Shown piece by piece: positions 24,310 through 37,093 of a DNA stretch of 64,000 bases. How positions within the stretch are numbered: the first letter of the stretch is position 1; every line of letters begins with the position of its first letter. Both the position numbers and the translations under genes were made by a program. A model generated the notes under the pieces. That model ran no database searches. It saw only the letters and a list, made by a program, of their open reading frames with translations, and had not been told where the DNA came from. Location: contig JAOTOM010004048.1 in assembly GCA_034440615.1 (NCBI GenBank), positions 134,501 through 198,500 on the forward strand. The letters run 5' to 3'. The DNA comes from Ashinkailepas kermadecensis (lineage: Eukaryota > Arthropoda > Thecostraca > Neolepadidae).

Positions 24310-26352
24310 CGCGTCGTTTTTCTGTTCGTAGTTGAGCTAGAGTGATGAAACAAAAACCGCCGCATTGCTCATCGTATGCTCTATCGTCTGATATATCGTT
24401 CTAACCTTATCAGCACAGGTGGGAGCTGCCCCAGTTCTCCTCTATTATGAAATCTACCGCCTCTCCCGAACTAAGTAAGTGAGGCCTATACGACTTTGGG
24501 ATCTATCTCTGGGAAATAAACAATACAACAGCTGCTTCAAATGCCGTCAGCACTGCCCCTGCACGTGGGCTGGCCGGTGACACTGACATATGTGGAAAAA
24601 CACTGAAAAGTCCACGACAAGGCAGGAGCATAAGAACAAAATAGACTCCGAAACGACAAGCTGCACACTTGTACGCTTATTCGGAAACGTCCGTGTGTTA
24701 TTCAAGTCAGCCCACTTTTAGGGAGTCTCCAGGGAATCAGATAATTGTCGGACATTGAACATGCAATCTGACAAAGTGGTACAAGCTCCTGGGCTAATAC
24801 GACAAAGCCGTGACCCGGATTGAAGTAATCAAATGTAGTCACGCGTTCCAAGCGGGGAAAAGCAGGACATTCGACAGTAAAAACAAACTACGTAAACTGA
24901 GAAATTTCAAATGCGAAGTAGGCACGGAACACAGCAGTGCTGAAGTGGCCATATGCAGTCAGTACGAGATATAACCCACTTAAGGATGAACCGTGCACGG
25001 ACTTGCGTTGATTGTGGGTCGTCAGAAAATGAACAGTGAACAGACGCACCATCACACCGTGCTGACCCTTGTGCCACATTAAGTGACGACAGAGGTGTGT
25101 CATAATCTCTACAGCTCATAACCTTCACCGACCACAACCTCCACACGATCAGAACCTCCACAAGATCAGAGCCTGCACAGATACAAAAGCTCCAGGGGGC
25201 CACCGCAGTCCACAACCTCCACGAACCGTAGCCTCCACATATTGAAGAGCTTCGGGAGACCATAATATCCACAGATTCGAAAGCACCGGAGGGCCCATAT
25301 CCTCCACCGTGGGTGGATAATCGTTTTCAAAGTTGGCATGGCCGAGGCAGTGACGAAGTCAAGATTTTCCCACGGGGTACCTCCCATTTTCCAAAGTTGT
25401 CCGAATTTACCCCATCATTCTTTTTTGCAGCTTTCACAAGACAACAACAAAACTTAATATATGATGTGCTGCAACCCCTGACTCTTCATGTCCTCTTTTC
25501 AGGTTCTCGGAATACTTTTTACATCCTTCAGATACAGCGCACAGGAAAAGTAACCGCCCTGTACTGAGCGACGGCAAACCGTGTTGTACCTCGAAAACTA
25601 CATAAGATATAACATAGTAACATTTTCCACGACGAAGCGCATGCCACTTTGGTGTTATTTTGTAATGGATTCTCGTTTTACGGTCCCGTAGTTTTGTATA
25701 ATTCCTTAAGATATGATTTGTTTTGCTTCGCTCGAAACGCTCGAGTCGTGCTCATCTGAGTGGCTGCCTGTTCCGCGCTCGATGCCTGCCCGGCTCCGCT
25801 CTCCTATGGGACTGGTCATGTGGTGTGGTATCAGGCGTAGAGGCTGAATTACGATGTCATCTGTGCATGATAACTGGCTCGGTCAGCCTGGCTGGGCATT
25901 GCAGCCAAGTAATGGCTTGCTCCCACCAGAAAGGGAGAGCTGTCTTAGCCCGCCCAGTCCCAGCCTCCAATCTAGGATGTCGTACGCCACTAATGCTGGT
26001 TTGCTGTTTTATGGTAGAGGTGTTGTTTTGAGTTAGAGATGTTCATCTATGGCTTTCAGGAGTTGGGTATGATTAAGCTGACCGAACCAAACCAAACCGA
26101 TCACGTGGGGAGAGGATCTGCAATGTGAATTAGTCATGGGGATCATATCTCTCCTCTCAATGGCAATTCCCTGGTTCACGGGATCCACTAAACGTCAAAC
26201 TGCGTAAGGCCAATGAAATGCAGCACATTCACAAAAGCTGATCTTTCGGGTACATGAGGAAACTCTTGGGGCATTCCACGACAAATCTACCAAGCAAAGG
26301 GGTAATTGTCCACCCTCATGCCTCAGATTTTGAGCAAAATTGGTGCATGGGG
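24310..26352. other. No gene recognised; weak repeat at 25,100-25,320
   Basis: 25,100-25,320 contains loosely repeated acctccac/gatcaga motifs about 18 bp apart, probably an old minisatellite. 26,075-26,095 has ccaaaccaaaccga. Otherwise unique-looking, without a coding motif. Confidence 0.4.
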
Positions 26353-26540
<188 letters not shown>

Positions 26541-26541
<1 letters not shown>

Positions 26542-27040
26542 CGGGTTCCTACGCTGTTCCCGCCGTGCATTCCTCAGTCGGCCAAACAACATTGGCAGTT
26601 CAGCGCGCGGTCCACCGCTGAACCCCTGTAGACAAGCAGCATTCGATCGCTGTGGATTTCGGACATCGGCAACACAGATTGAGCTGGAAGTGTTGGAGGG
26701 AGCTCGGTTAGACAGGATGTAGCGAAAGGAGAGGGGAGTTTTATGATGTCAACGGAGGATTCTCCTACCTAAAATATTAATATAATTTCTAACTTTTACA
26801 CTTTTTATAAATTTAGTTATAATTCTTGCTGGGGTGGCTTTATAAACCAGGATCCAATTGCTAAACGGACCTTGCTGCGTGAGCCCTGGCCGCATCACCC
26901 GATCCATGAATTGCAGTTATACAGTAGAAATTTGGCAAAACGCTTCACGTGCCGCTAATGCATTCACACGGCCACCCCGGTAGCTCGCTCTCGACATTAT
27001 CTGGCCAATTACCAACTGACCCTCCCAGCCAGGGACTAAA
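26541..27040. other. No gene recognised
   Basis: 26,560-26,720 is a protein-like but unrecognised open frame continuing out of the TA tract. 26,820-27,040 may be the body of the SINE whose tRNA-like head lies at 27,041-27,131 (-). Confidence 0.35.
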
Positions 27041-27131
27041 AGCAAGCGCGCGGAGCGGCTCGAACCCCGTCTTGCCTGGACAGGGGACACCAGCGCAGGT
27101 CAATGCCCAAGCCAATTGAGCTACCGAGGCG
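27041..27131 (-). mobile_element. tRNA-like SINE head (Pol III promoter boxes)
   Basis: On the minus strand, cctcggtagctcaattggc carries a perfect A box (TRGCNNAR form), and about 45 bases later ggggttcgagccg carries a B box (GWTCRANNC). The D-arm can pair (gctc with gggc). The anticodon stem and acceptor stem do not pair properly, so this is a tRNA-derived SINE head, not a working tRNA gene. The body would continue towards lower coordinates; its end was not found. Confidence 0.5.
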
Positions 27132-27213
27132 GCGGATCCCAATGCGGCACTTGCTTGCTTAATTCAGATTCATTGAGATTCACACGTTGTGGAGCCTGCG
27201 CCATATGTTGTAT

Positions 27214-27232
27214 GATATATATATATATATAT
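27214..27232. repeat. Short (TA)n tract
   Basis: About 19 bases of TA repeat. Confidence 0.9.
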
Positions 27233-27607
27233 TTAATTTATTGTATATATTGTACACTATATTGCAAGCGACCTATTCAGTTTTATGTGCGGATAAAACA
27301 TTTCTTCAAACGGATACCATCTAATTATTTTAACATAATATATTTTTAGTTTATATTGCTTCAGCACGAAATGTAACAGGGTCGCCCGTTCTTCCTGTTT
27401 ATCCGTATCGTGCGCCGCTTAACAGTTACGCGCTACGTAACGGTCTATCAGATTGGCCACGGGCCGGTGTCCATGGATGGGTATTCGCCTTTGCGGTGAT
27501 CACGTGACTATTTGCCCTGCAGCTTTTTAGAGGACAGGCAGATCAGTGCCGTTCCTGCCTTTGTGCCTCAGTTGCACCGACAACATTGGATCATTTATAG
27601 TGCAGGC

Positions 27608-27828
27608 ATGGGCTACCACTTAAATGATTTTGAAAAGGGAAAGCTAGTCAACTTCAAGGAATTAGGGTTTAGTACCAGTGAATGACCAAAATAATTGGAA
27701 GGAGCGCAAAGATGGTGGCGAAGTGGTGGAACCGCTATCAGGCCGAAGGCGAGTTGGGTATGATAGCAAGGAAGCGGCCTGGCCGCTGGCGGATAACCAC
27801 TCCAGAGGAAGATGCCGCAATTGTTGAC
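27608..27828 (+). pseudogene. Tc1/mariner-like transposase, N-terminal helix-turn-helix piece
   Basis: Reads MGYHLNDFEKGKLVNFKELG then, after a one-base deletion near 27,681, MTKIIGRSAKMVAKWWNRYQ and ITTPEEDAAIVD. This is the N-terminal DNA-binding half of Tc1-type transposases: the LSDFEKGKIVALKELG-like first helix, the RSxxTVxKWWNRY second helix-turn-helix, and RxTTPxEDxAIV leading to the catalytic domain. It binds the element's terminal inverted repeats. The similarity stops at GAC|GTGAGC, a good splice-donor match, and resumes in matching phase at 31,513. Upstream, no terminal inverted repeat was identified in 27,369-27,600. Confidence 0.75.
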
Positions 27829-28278
27829 GTGAGCATTTAATGTTATCTTGTATCAATTAGCAAGTATCCTGTATCGCATGACATTTAAATATATGCAATA
27901 TGCTTAATAACATTACAGGTTTTTCGTAGTTAGCACATGCTCAGGATTTTAATGCTTTAATTACCGTCCTTTGTGCAGTTTGAACCCTTTCAACGAACCG
28001 TGACGTGTCACGATGCTGTTTTTGTTGGATTACGTTTGTTACCAGTGTTCCATGGCAGCCTCGGGAATTTTCTCTTCTTTTCAACTACAACAATGGCGTT
28101 CTATACATGGGTTGAGATGCTGACAAAATGTCGGATGTGGCGGTTGGCTGAAAGGCATTGTGAAACAATTCATACCACTCCATGCCCATAGGCTCCATGT
28201 GAAAGCTCAGCAAGCTTAGAGTGGGACTGAAACCCTCCTAGTCTAATGGGTAGCTCCACCCATGACCACATAGGAATG

Positions 28279-28296
28279 TATATATTTATATATATA

Positions 28297-28364
<68 letters not shown>

Positions 28365-28376
28365 ATATATATATTA
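28279..28376. repeat. (TA)n microsatellite with a short GT segment
   Basis: About 95 bases of TA with gtgtgtgtg near 28,355. Confidence 0.97.
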
Positions 28377-28499
28377 TGTGCATTGATTGGTATCCATGAA
28401 AATGGGAAGATTACGGCTGTGGCCACCTCATTGCATCCTAAATTGTATGACACCAGGTTAACCCTCTATTGTGAGCGAACATGTGGATGTGAACACGTG

Positions 28500-28760
28500 T
28501 TTGTGGGGTGTGGGGTTTGACCTGGGCTTTTGCTGGGGCTTTGCCTGGGGTTTACCTTCTCTTTGTTGGGGGCTCTGACCTGGGCCTCCTTGACCTGGCT
28601 CCTGACCTGGGGTTTGACCTAGGGCCTCTTTGATCATGGGGGTCCTCCGTATCCGGGGGCCTCTTTGATCCTGGGGCCTCCTTCCTGGGCTCCTTTGATC
28701 TGGGGGTCTCCTTTACAATCATGGGGGCCTCCTTTGATCACGGGGGTTTGTGATGGGTTC
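28500..28760 (+). repeat. Degenerate 20-24-bp GC-rich minisatellite
   Basis: Repeated gggggcctcctttgatc / gacctgggg modules, for example near 28,650, 28,680, 28,705 and 28,735. The same module (gggggcctcctttg.aatc) makes up the array at about 62,640-62,840, so the two belong to one family. Confidence 0.7.
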
Positions 28761-28767
28761 TTGTAGG

Positions 28768-29038
28768 GTCTTTTTACGCCTTCCTGAGGTTTTCCGCGGA
28801 TAGCAAAACAAAGACCGCGAGCACCAGTGCGTCGAAATTTTGCATACATTTTTCCACATCCATTTTGCATTTTGTGTGAAAATTTTGAAGTCAAGTCATC
28901 TACGGTCCACGAATTATTCAAAGTGAAGTGAGGTCACCTACAAAAACGTTCCACCAGTCATCACGCTTTAACGGCTAAAGATATTTGAATAAAACTTCCA
29001 GCGTTTGCTTATCTTTAAGGATGCAACGAAACACAACA
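28768..29038 (+). repeat. Dispersed repeat, inverted partner of 34,690-34,959
   Basis: About 270 bases running from gtctttttacgc to ggatgcaacgaaac. Shared blocks with the partner include gaaattttgca, tgtgtgaaa.ttttga, aaagtgaggt.acct, aaagatattt.aat and cagcgtttgcttatctttag. No open frame. It ends where a minisatellite stops, as does the partner. Probably a non-autonomous element. Confidence 0.8.
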
Positions 29039-30137
29039 GAGGATTTTTTTATTTCTTCCTCTTTGATGACGTCTTAGTTTTGTATATTTACCCATTATGG
29101 CTAAAATCGAAGAATCTGGCTAAAATAAGCATTTTTATGAGGTCAAGTTGATTTAAAACAACGTTTTGCGTTCCATTTTACCGAATAGAAAACGAAAAAT
29201 TAATGAAAACTCAGAACTCAAAGTTTTACGATTTTCCCAAAAAAAATTACAATGTTGATTTTTGGTTGGACAAAAATGTTGGGGCCATGGTCGCTTTCGC
29301 CCTCTTCTGATTCCAAATAATTATTGTTCTTTAAATCTCCCCAAAATGAACTTCCCCGAGCCAAAAGCATGTCAGTTGTGATTACATAGACCATTAGTGA
29401 CGTCGCTTCTGGGGGATGGAATTTTGGGGGTGGTTTCGGGCCCTACTCGTCGAACGCTTTCCGATGACACCACTTTAGTTTCCGTGCATCGCTTAGTTTG
29501 GAAATTAGAGGGGGCATAAAGGGGCCTACCCCGCCCCCCCTCTCCGAGACGAGGTGCTAGGATCTGACCTTCAAGGTCAAATGTTAATGCCTTCAAGGTC
29601 AAATGAGGATGACCGATTGGCTGGCGCCACGGCGCCTGCGAAACCTTTGTAGAGACCGGTCGGGAGGCTGGCTTTTACCCCAGCAGCTCCTTGGTTTACC
29701 AACAAGCGTCACATGTTCGCTCTGCATATGATGCGCTGATTATTTTGAAACGAGTCAGAAGATTTCATAACAATATCGCTGCCCGTGTATGAGATTTCGT
29801 CGAAAACCAGGAGAGGTGGGCAGAATCCCCCCCCCGCCTCCGGTGCGCGTGTTGAAACAACTTTGCATAATCCGGACTCGTTCAGCTGTCCATTACTCAG
29901 TCCCGTACTGTCGTCTCGCTCACCAATCATGTTTCCTGGTCACCTTGCGTGGTCACCTTGTCCAGTTCCCCTCCTGTGTCAGGTTGTCAATATTTGTTCA
30001 CATATTTAGTTGTTCACGTTCACGTCAAAGTTGTAAAGCATGCTATATTACAACTATTTCCGTATTTCCCCATGTCCTAGCAATGACAGAAGATAACCCA
30101 AAACATCTCCTTGGAAAAAAAGTGTTAATATAGATAA
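29039..30137. other. No gene; small repeats
   Basis: Holds two direct copies of ccttcaaggtcaaatg (29,570-29,605), the first as the everted half-site pair tgaccttcaaggtca. At 29,811-29,862 it holds one member of a C-run repeat (see 52,195-52,260 and 53,085-53,140). No coding motif. Confidence 0.5.
29811..29862 (+). repeat. C-run dispersed repeat, copy 1
   Basis: Sequence gaggtgggcagaatc, a run of C, gcctccg and gtgcgcgtgttgaaa. The same arrangement recurs at 52,195-52,260 (-) and, more diverged, at 53,085-53,140 (+). Confidence 0.6.
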
Positions 30138-31512
<1,375 letters not shown>

Positions 31513-31796
31513 CCATTCATGCGGCTGGCAGACATCGGCCACGGCGTCACTGCAGCCAGATGCGATGCGACAGGGCTGAACATATCAGCATGAATAGTGG
31601 GTTGCCGTGCCAAGGAGGCCCACCTCGAAACCCGAGTGGCGGCCCACAAAATCGCCCTCACCGATGTCCACAAGACTCAACGTCGAGTATACGCCGAAGA
31701 GATGCTGGAGCAGGATGCGGTGCAGTGGGAGGCAGTACAATTCAGCGACGAGAAAACCTTCTCGTCTGATCCAGCAGGGCGAGTCTACGTAAGAAG
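31513..31796 (+). pseudogene. Tc1/mariner-like transposase, start of the DDE catalytic domain
   Basis: Reads PFMRLADIGHGVTAARC, an in-frame TGA at 31,591-31,593, then ETRVAAHKIALTDVHKTQRR, YAEEML, and WEAVQFSDEKTFSSDPAGRV-YVRR. FSDEKTF holds the first catalytic aspartate of the DDE triad of Tc1-type transposases, which cut and rejoin the element ends. It continues the N-terminal piece at 27,608-27,828 without a missing domain. The left edge follows gctgAG after a pyrimidine-rich stretch; the right edge is AAG|GTAAAT, a good donor. The rest of the DDE domain was not found downstream to 33.9 kb, so the gene is truncated or has a far exon. Confidence 0.75.
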
Positions 31797-33690
31797 GTAA
31801 ATATAACTTCCATTCCTTCAAAAAATGAACACAAGACCATTAATAAGTTATCAATTAGAGTCTTTAAGGGCAGGAGTAACACTTTGCATGCGCTAAGGGG
31901 GCCACTGGCCAGAGCCTATTTTAAGCTAAGATCACTGATGGGACAAAGCCGCGGCGGCAACCTGCTCTCTCCCCAATCGGAAAACTTTGGAGATTTTGGC
32001 CACTGTGCTTCGAGATCTCAGAGTAAAAAATAAGAATATTTTAAACATACAATTTCAGGTCACGCAGGGCAGCGAATCTTCTAAGGAATTAGGGAGTAAC
32101 CTAACCAGACTCCGGGTTAAGCTCTGCACCCCCAGCAATGTTAAGCTCTGAAAGTCTCTGACTTGGGGAAGGGAAGGGGCACGACCATGCCAAGAAGACA
32201 CGGTCCCAAAAGCTAACATGCTAATGGAGGCCCTGATGTAGGCTCTCAGTAAAATGAATGGCACATCTTACAAAGCGTTATACACGATGGATGAATGGGC
32301 GTGATAATATACTTACAGGAAAACAAATCCCTCACAAATCCAATCCACCTTCCATCAAGAAGCATGCAAACATTGCTCATAATTTCTCACACATTCGCCT
32401 ACCTTCATGCCAGTTAGCATGGTTCAACTGTCATATTTTCTGGGATATGTTCAGTGTTCAGCATGACTGGGCCAGCTGGGCAGCGTCGGACCAAGCGCGT
32501 GCCGCATACAAATTGCTTTTGCACTCCTCGTCCAAATATTTTGGAACCCTGACGATGCGTAAAATGCTTTGAGCAAATCTCAATTATCAGCAAAGCAAGC
32601 CAATTGCAGCTTTAGGCATTTTCCCAACAAGTACTGATCTTCTTTTTACATCAGCGTTAATGAGAGGTAAAACCACTGCTCTTATCTCATGAACGCATTT
32701 CGCGCTCCTTGAATTTCATCTCATGTTCGTCTCATGTTTCATCTCATCCACTGCTAAGAAGGATAGCTAGGACTCAAACGTATCCGAAGTTCGATAAAAA
32801 TGTGGCCTTAGAGACCCCCGAGTGTTGATAGAAATATCGAGATAGAAATATTAGTCAGGTATAAAACATCAATGTACAATTTTAGCATGTCCCAGTCACT
32901 GACTCATGCCGTGCATATCAATCACTGGAATGTGTGCAATGCACAAATCACTTTAGCCTGCTAATTCTCTGCGCCACGTTCAAATGATACTGAGGTGTTT
33001 TGGGGGTGTCTTGGGCTTCGGAAACATGCACTCAGGTACAGCAGTTTTCCTAGATACAGCCGGAAGGGGGATGTTTTCACCTTTCACTTGGTAAGTAATA
33101 CTGCTGGAATGGGTAGTAATCCCGTCAAATAATATTACTTACCATGAGAAAGAGAGAGAAAATATTACTTTCGCTGTATCTCAGAACTGCTCGACTTGAG
33201 TGGATGATTCCAAAGTAATGGAAAGGTTATTAAGTGAAGACGAACTCAGAGAATACATGGCTTTAGTTTTGGGTCAAAATTTTGTTAAACGTAATATTCG
33301 TCATTGCTAACACGCTCCCGATGACGTACGGAAACTTACTCGCCGGGATTTTCGGAGCAGGTGTTCTCGAGAACCCTCTGCCTATCACGCAACCTATGAA
33401 GTATCTGGGAGAAATAAAAGCCCCTCGTGTATCTCTCCTTATTTCACTCAACAGCAATGCTTTTAACCTGGCCAAGTCATGTATTGAACTCTTAGGTCAC
33501 CAGAAAGAGGACGATGTCTGTGACGTTGCTTCCTATGGAAAATCACGGTACATTTCATATAGTACCGATAAACCACTCAAATTGACTGTTTTATGATGAG
33601 ATAAATACAGTCCGTTCTCGGTTCTCGGTCTCGGTTCTCCCCATGAAAACGTGGTGTCCCTCCAGGCGGGAAAGGCATCCTTTCAGAGAG
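31797..33690. other. No gene recognised
   Basis: Unique-looking sequence. A 104-codon frame at 33,282-33,596 (+) has no ATG at its start and no known motif. No C-terminal transposase motif was found. Confidence 0.4.
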
Positions 33691-33694
33691 GCTC

Positions 33695-33725
33695 GAGTGC
33701 ACCCCCACCCCCACCCCCACTCCCG
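33695..33725. repeat. Short CCCCCA repeat
   Basis: Four to five cccacc/ccccca units, just before sequence (ggatccgcccttg) often seen near transposon ends in invertebrates. Confidence 0.7.
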
Positions 33726-33878
33726 CCCAACGAATGTTTTTTACCGAAGGCGCCTCTCCGAGGAAATGTGCCCTCCGATAATAATTGCTGGATCCGCCCT
33801 TGTCACCGGATCCCACTGAACCTCATCGCATACATTCCAGCCTTTTATCTGCTGTCACGCACGCAACTGTCCTTTTCG

Positions 33879-34655
33879 TTATCATAAGAATTTTCGTTAC
33901 CATAAGAATTTTCGGTACCATAAGACTTGGTTACCATCAGACTTTCCGTTACCATAATACTTTTCGTCGCCATAAGACTTTTCGTTACTATAAGACTTTT
34001 CGTTACCGCAAGACTTTTCGCTACCATGAGACTTTTCGTTACCATAAGACTCTTCGTTACCATAAGACTTTTCGTCACTATAATACTTATCGTTACCATA
34101 AGACTTTTCGTTTCCAAAAGACTTTTCGTTACCATAAGATTTTCGTTACCATAAGACCTTTTGTTACCATAAGACTTTTCGTTACAAAAAGACTTTTCGC
34201 TACCATAAGACTTTTCGTTACCATAATATTTTCGTTTCCATAAGATTTTCGTTACCATAAGACGTTTCGTTACCATAAGGACGTTTCGTTACCCTAAGAC
34301 ATTTAGTTTCCAAAATACTTTTTACCATAAGACTTTTCGTTAGCATAAGATTATCGTTATAACACTTTTCGTCACCATAAGATTATCGTTACCATAATAC
34401 TATTCATTACAATAGGAATTTCGCTACCATAAAACTTTTCGTTACCATAATATTTTAGTTTCAATCAGAATTTTGGTTACTACAAGACATTTCGTTACCA
34501 CAAGACGTTTCGTTACCATAAGACTTTTCGTTACCATTAGACTTTTCGTTACCATAAGACTGTTTGCTACCATAAGACTTTTCGTTGCCATAAGACTTTT
34601 CGTTACCATAAGACATTTCATTACCATAAGATTATCGTTACCATAAGACAATTCA
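33879..34655 (-). repeat. 18-bp degenerate minisatellite, about 42 copies
   Basis: Unit gttaccataagacttttc, with many single-base changes and small deletions (17-mers such as gttaccataagattttc). Similar divergence throughout suggests an old array without recent homogenisation. Open frames on both strands come from the six-codon unit. Confidence 0.93.
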
Positions 34656-34689
34656 AGACAACGTAACAATTAAAAAATGCATCCGGTGC

Positions 34690-34959
34690 GTTTCGTTGCA
34701 TCCCTAAAGATAAGCAAACGCTGAATGTTTCATTTAAATATCTTTATTCGTTAAACTGACTGGTTGACGACTGGTTGAATTGTTTTGGAGGTTACCTCAC
34801 TTTACCTTCAATAACTCGTTGATTGTAGATGATCTGACCTCAAAAGTTTCACACAACATGCCAAATTGATGTTGGAAAAGGTGTGCAAAATTTCGGCGCG
34901 CTGTTTCGCGTATTTTTTGTCACTATCCACGGATGACCTCAGGAGGGAGCGTAAAAGAC
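34690..34959 (-). repeat. Dispersed repeat, inverted partner of 28,768-29,038
   Basis: Reverse-complement copy, roughly 75-80 percent similar by eye, starting directly after the 18-bp array. Confidence 0.8.
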
Positions 34960-35339
34960 ACCCCTACCCCTCTAGACGGAGCTGGTTAAGATATAGCCAC
35001 TCTGTGATTCGGTTTGATACGCAATAGTCGCTTCCTGGTCTGAGAAATGTGACAATTGGAATTAAATTTAAATATTTATAGAAAAGTCCAATCTCCGAAA
35101 CGTTTTCTGTTGAAAGACAATTTAACCAGCATTAATGTCCGGCGACATAAAAAAAAAGTTTCACGTTTGTCACTGGCCTCGTGTCAAGCTAGGTCACTTT
35201 ACCTAAGGTCACGAAGTGAGGATATTGAAAATTTGTCGTTAAAAAAAAATTACGTGATGAATAATCGTTGTTCAATTATGAATATAAATGGATTTTGATT
35301 TTTGATTCTTTCATTGCTTGTTGAATATATGGTTTCTAT
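34960..35339. other. No gene recognised
   Basis: AT-rich. Contains two close AGGTCA-type half-sites (ctaggtcac ... ctaaggtcac near 35,190-35,210). Confidence 0.4.
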
Positions 35340-35905
35340 ATATGGATTGGAGTTATACATATGAAACATTATCATGGAACATTATCATATTATGTCATAG
35401 CATATGGAACAGAAATAATTGTAAAAATAAAAATTATCTTTAAACATGTTGCACCGTACTGGGAATTTTTGGGTCATTACTAATCGACGGGGGGCTAATC
35501 CCGATATGTCTTGTATTTTGCTATGAATCGGTCCATGGGGTTATTTGATGGCCTGGATCGACCTGTGCTCTTTTCCATGTCGATCTTGCCTACGGTTTTG
35601 TCCCAATTTATTTGAAGTTTTGCAACCTATAGCTGTTTAAAGATGGCCTCACACTTTACCATGGCAAAAATGTTTGAGGCTATAACTCCGAAACCGTAAG
35701 TCAGATCGCGCAGGAAATTGCGCAGGTTGATTCAGGCCATAAAATAACCCCATGATCATGGACCGACGTATAGCAAAATTTAAGACATGTCGGTATCAGG
35801 CCCCTGCAGATTAGTGATGGCCCAAAAATGCCCAGTACAGTGCGGTATGCTTAACTATTTTTTTAAGGATGGTAATGTTCCATATGCATAACTGAAATAT
35901 CATGT
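35340..35905. mobile_element. Foldback/MITE-like element with ~150-bp inverted arms
   Basis: Left arm 35,452-35,605 pairs with right arm 35,690-35,843 read backwards. Shared blocks are gtactggg, atttttggg.cat.actaat, gacatgtctt/gatatgtctt, attttgctat, cggtccatg, ggggttattt.atggcctg and tacggttt. The loop is about 85 bases. Weaker mirror similarity continues outside (aatgttccat...catat.cataact on both sides), so the whole element may span 35,340-35,905. No open frame, so it would be non-autonomous. Confidence 0.75.
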
Positions 35906-35965
35906 ACGAATAGTAACAAGGTGTGAATCTCCCACTGACGTTTTGTTCTTGGTGTCACATGTTTT

Positions 35966-36390
35966 GTTCACGACATGATGCTTCTTTTCTCAGCCTGCCG
36001 ACGGACGCACTGCAGGTGCACGTTTACATGGAGTCATTGTCTGCCAACGTTATCATCGAAGCGCCGTCGTTCACGGTTGGTGTGGTGTGAGAGTATTCTC
36101 ACACCATGTTCACGACATGATGCTTCTTTTCTCAGCCTGCCGACGGACGCACTGCAGGTGCACGTTTACATGGAGTCATTGTCTGCCAACGTTATCATCG
36201 AAGCGCCGTCGTTCACGGTTGGTGTGGTGTGAGAGTATTCTCACACCATGTTCACGACATGATGCTTCTTTTCTCAGCCTGCCGACGGACGCACTGCAGG
36301 TGCACGTTTACATGGAGTCATTGTCTGCCAACGTTATCATCGAAGCGCCGTCGTTCACGGTTGGTGTGGTGGGAGAGTATTCTCACCAAT
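35966..36390 (+). repeat. 142-bp tandem triplication with an exon-like frame in each copy
   Basis: Copies start at 35,966, 36,108 and 36,250, almost identical. In each, tgatgcttcttttctcag is an excellent splice-acceptor context, followed by about 97 open bases coding LPTDALQVHVYMESLSANVI and IEAPSFTVGVV, then gtgtgg/gtgtga donor-like bases. Each junction carries a perfect 10-bp stem hairpin, tggtgtgaga-gtat-tctcacacca (36,083-36,106 and 36,225-36,248). The peptide is not recognised. It may be a triplicated exon or simply a recent repeat. Confidence 0.6.
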
Positions 36391-36912
36391 CCGTAGCCAT
36401 ACACATGTGACGGGCCGAAGGAAATGCGTCCGTCATCGTTTTTTATTTTCGGGTGCTTGAACATTCATGTGGAAACAAATCAGGAGCGCAATAAGGAAGC
36501 ATCTCGAGATAAATATTGTCCATAGCTGAAAATTCAGTTGATAACTAGGAAAAAAAATTGGGCGGCATGATCACATGCTCACGCCAAGAAAGGCAGGAGC
36601 ACATGAATCCAAGGACATTGGAGCGAACTCCCTCCCTTGAAATTCTTGACATTCAAGTTTTTACTCCGTGAATGTGCCGAGTTGTCTGTTGACACACCAT
36701 AAATCCCACATGGCAAGATTTAGTAATTTCAGTTTCTATTATCTCAGGTAACATAATTTTCAGAACATATTTCTTTCCCATCACTTATCACTTCTTATAT
36801 ATCACCTAGACCACAGATACATGGTGTGTTCAGTACTATTCGAGCCACATATACCTTCCAAAGCTCGCTGAACACTCCGCCGTGCCATTTCTGGCCAGAC
36901 TGACTGCTGTTA
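36391..36912. other. No gene recognised
   Basis: Unique-looking AT-rich sequence up to the start of the Jockey/I-like element. Confidence 0.5.
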
Positions 36913-37093
36913 CTGCAGTCCATTATTTTTCATTTTCGTGGGGTGACACCCGTCGCTCCTTTTCGTTCTTTTTATTTTCTGGGTGACACCCGTCACCCCG
37001 TGCGGATTTAATCGTTGTCGTATTTCCGTTGGCCGTTGTCTGTGTGTCCTTCGTCTATATTTAATTCGTATTAGTTAGGGGTTTTTCCCCACG

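Noticed and set aside
24700..24725. Another copy of the KLVG-type retrotransposon (gtcagcccacttttagg shared with 14.12 kb)
   Set aside because: Only about 17 bases match and the surrounding sequence does not continue the alignment.
27041..27131. Functional tRNA gene
   Set aside because: A and B boxes are good, but the acceptor and anticodon stems do not pair.
32041..32100. Third exon of the Tc1-like transposase after aatttcag
   Set aside because: The acceptor is good, but the resulting short peptide meets a stop after about 12 codons and has no DDE-domain similarity.
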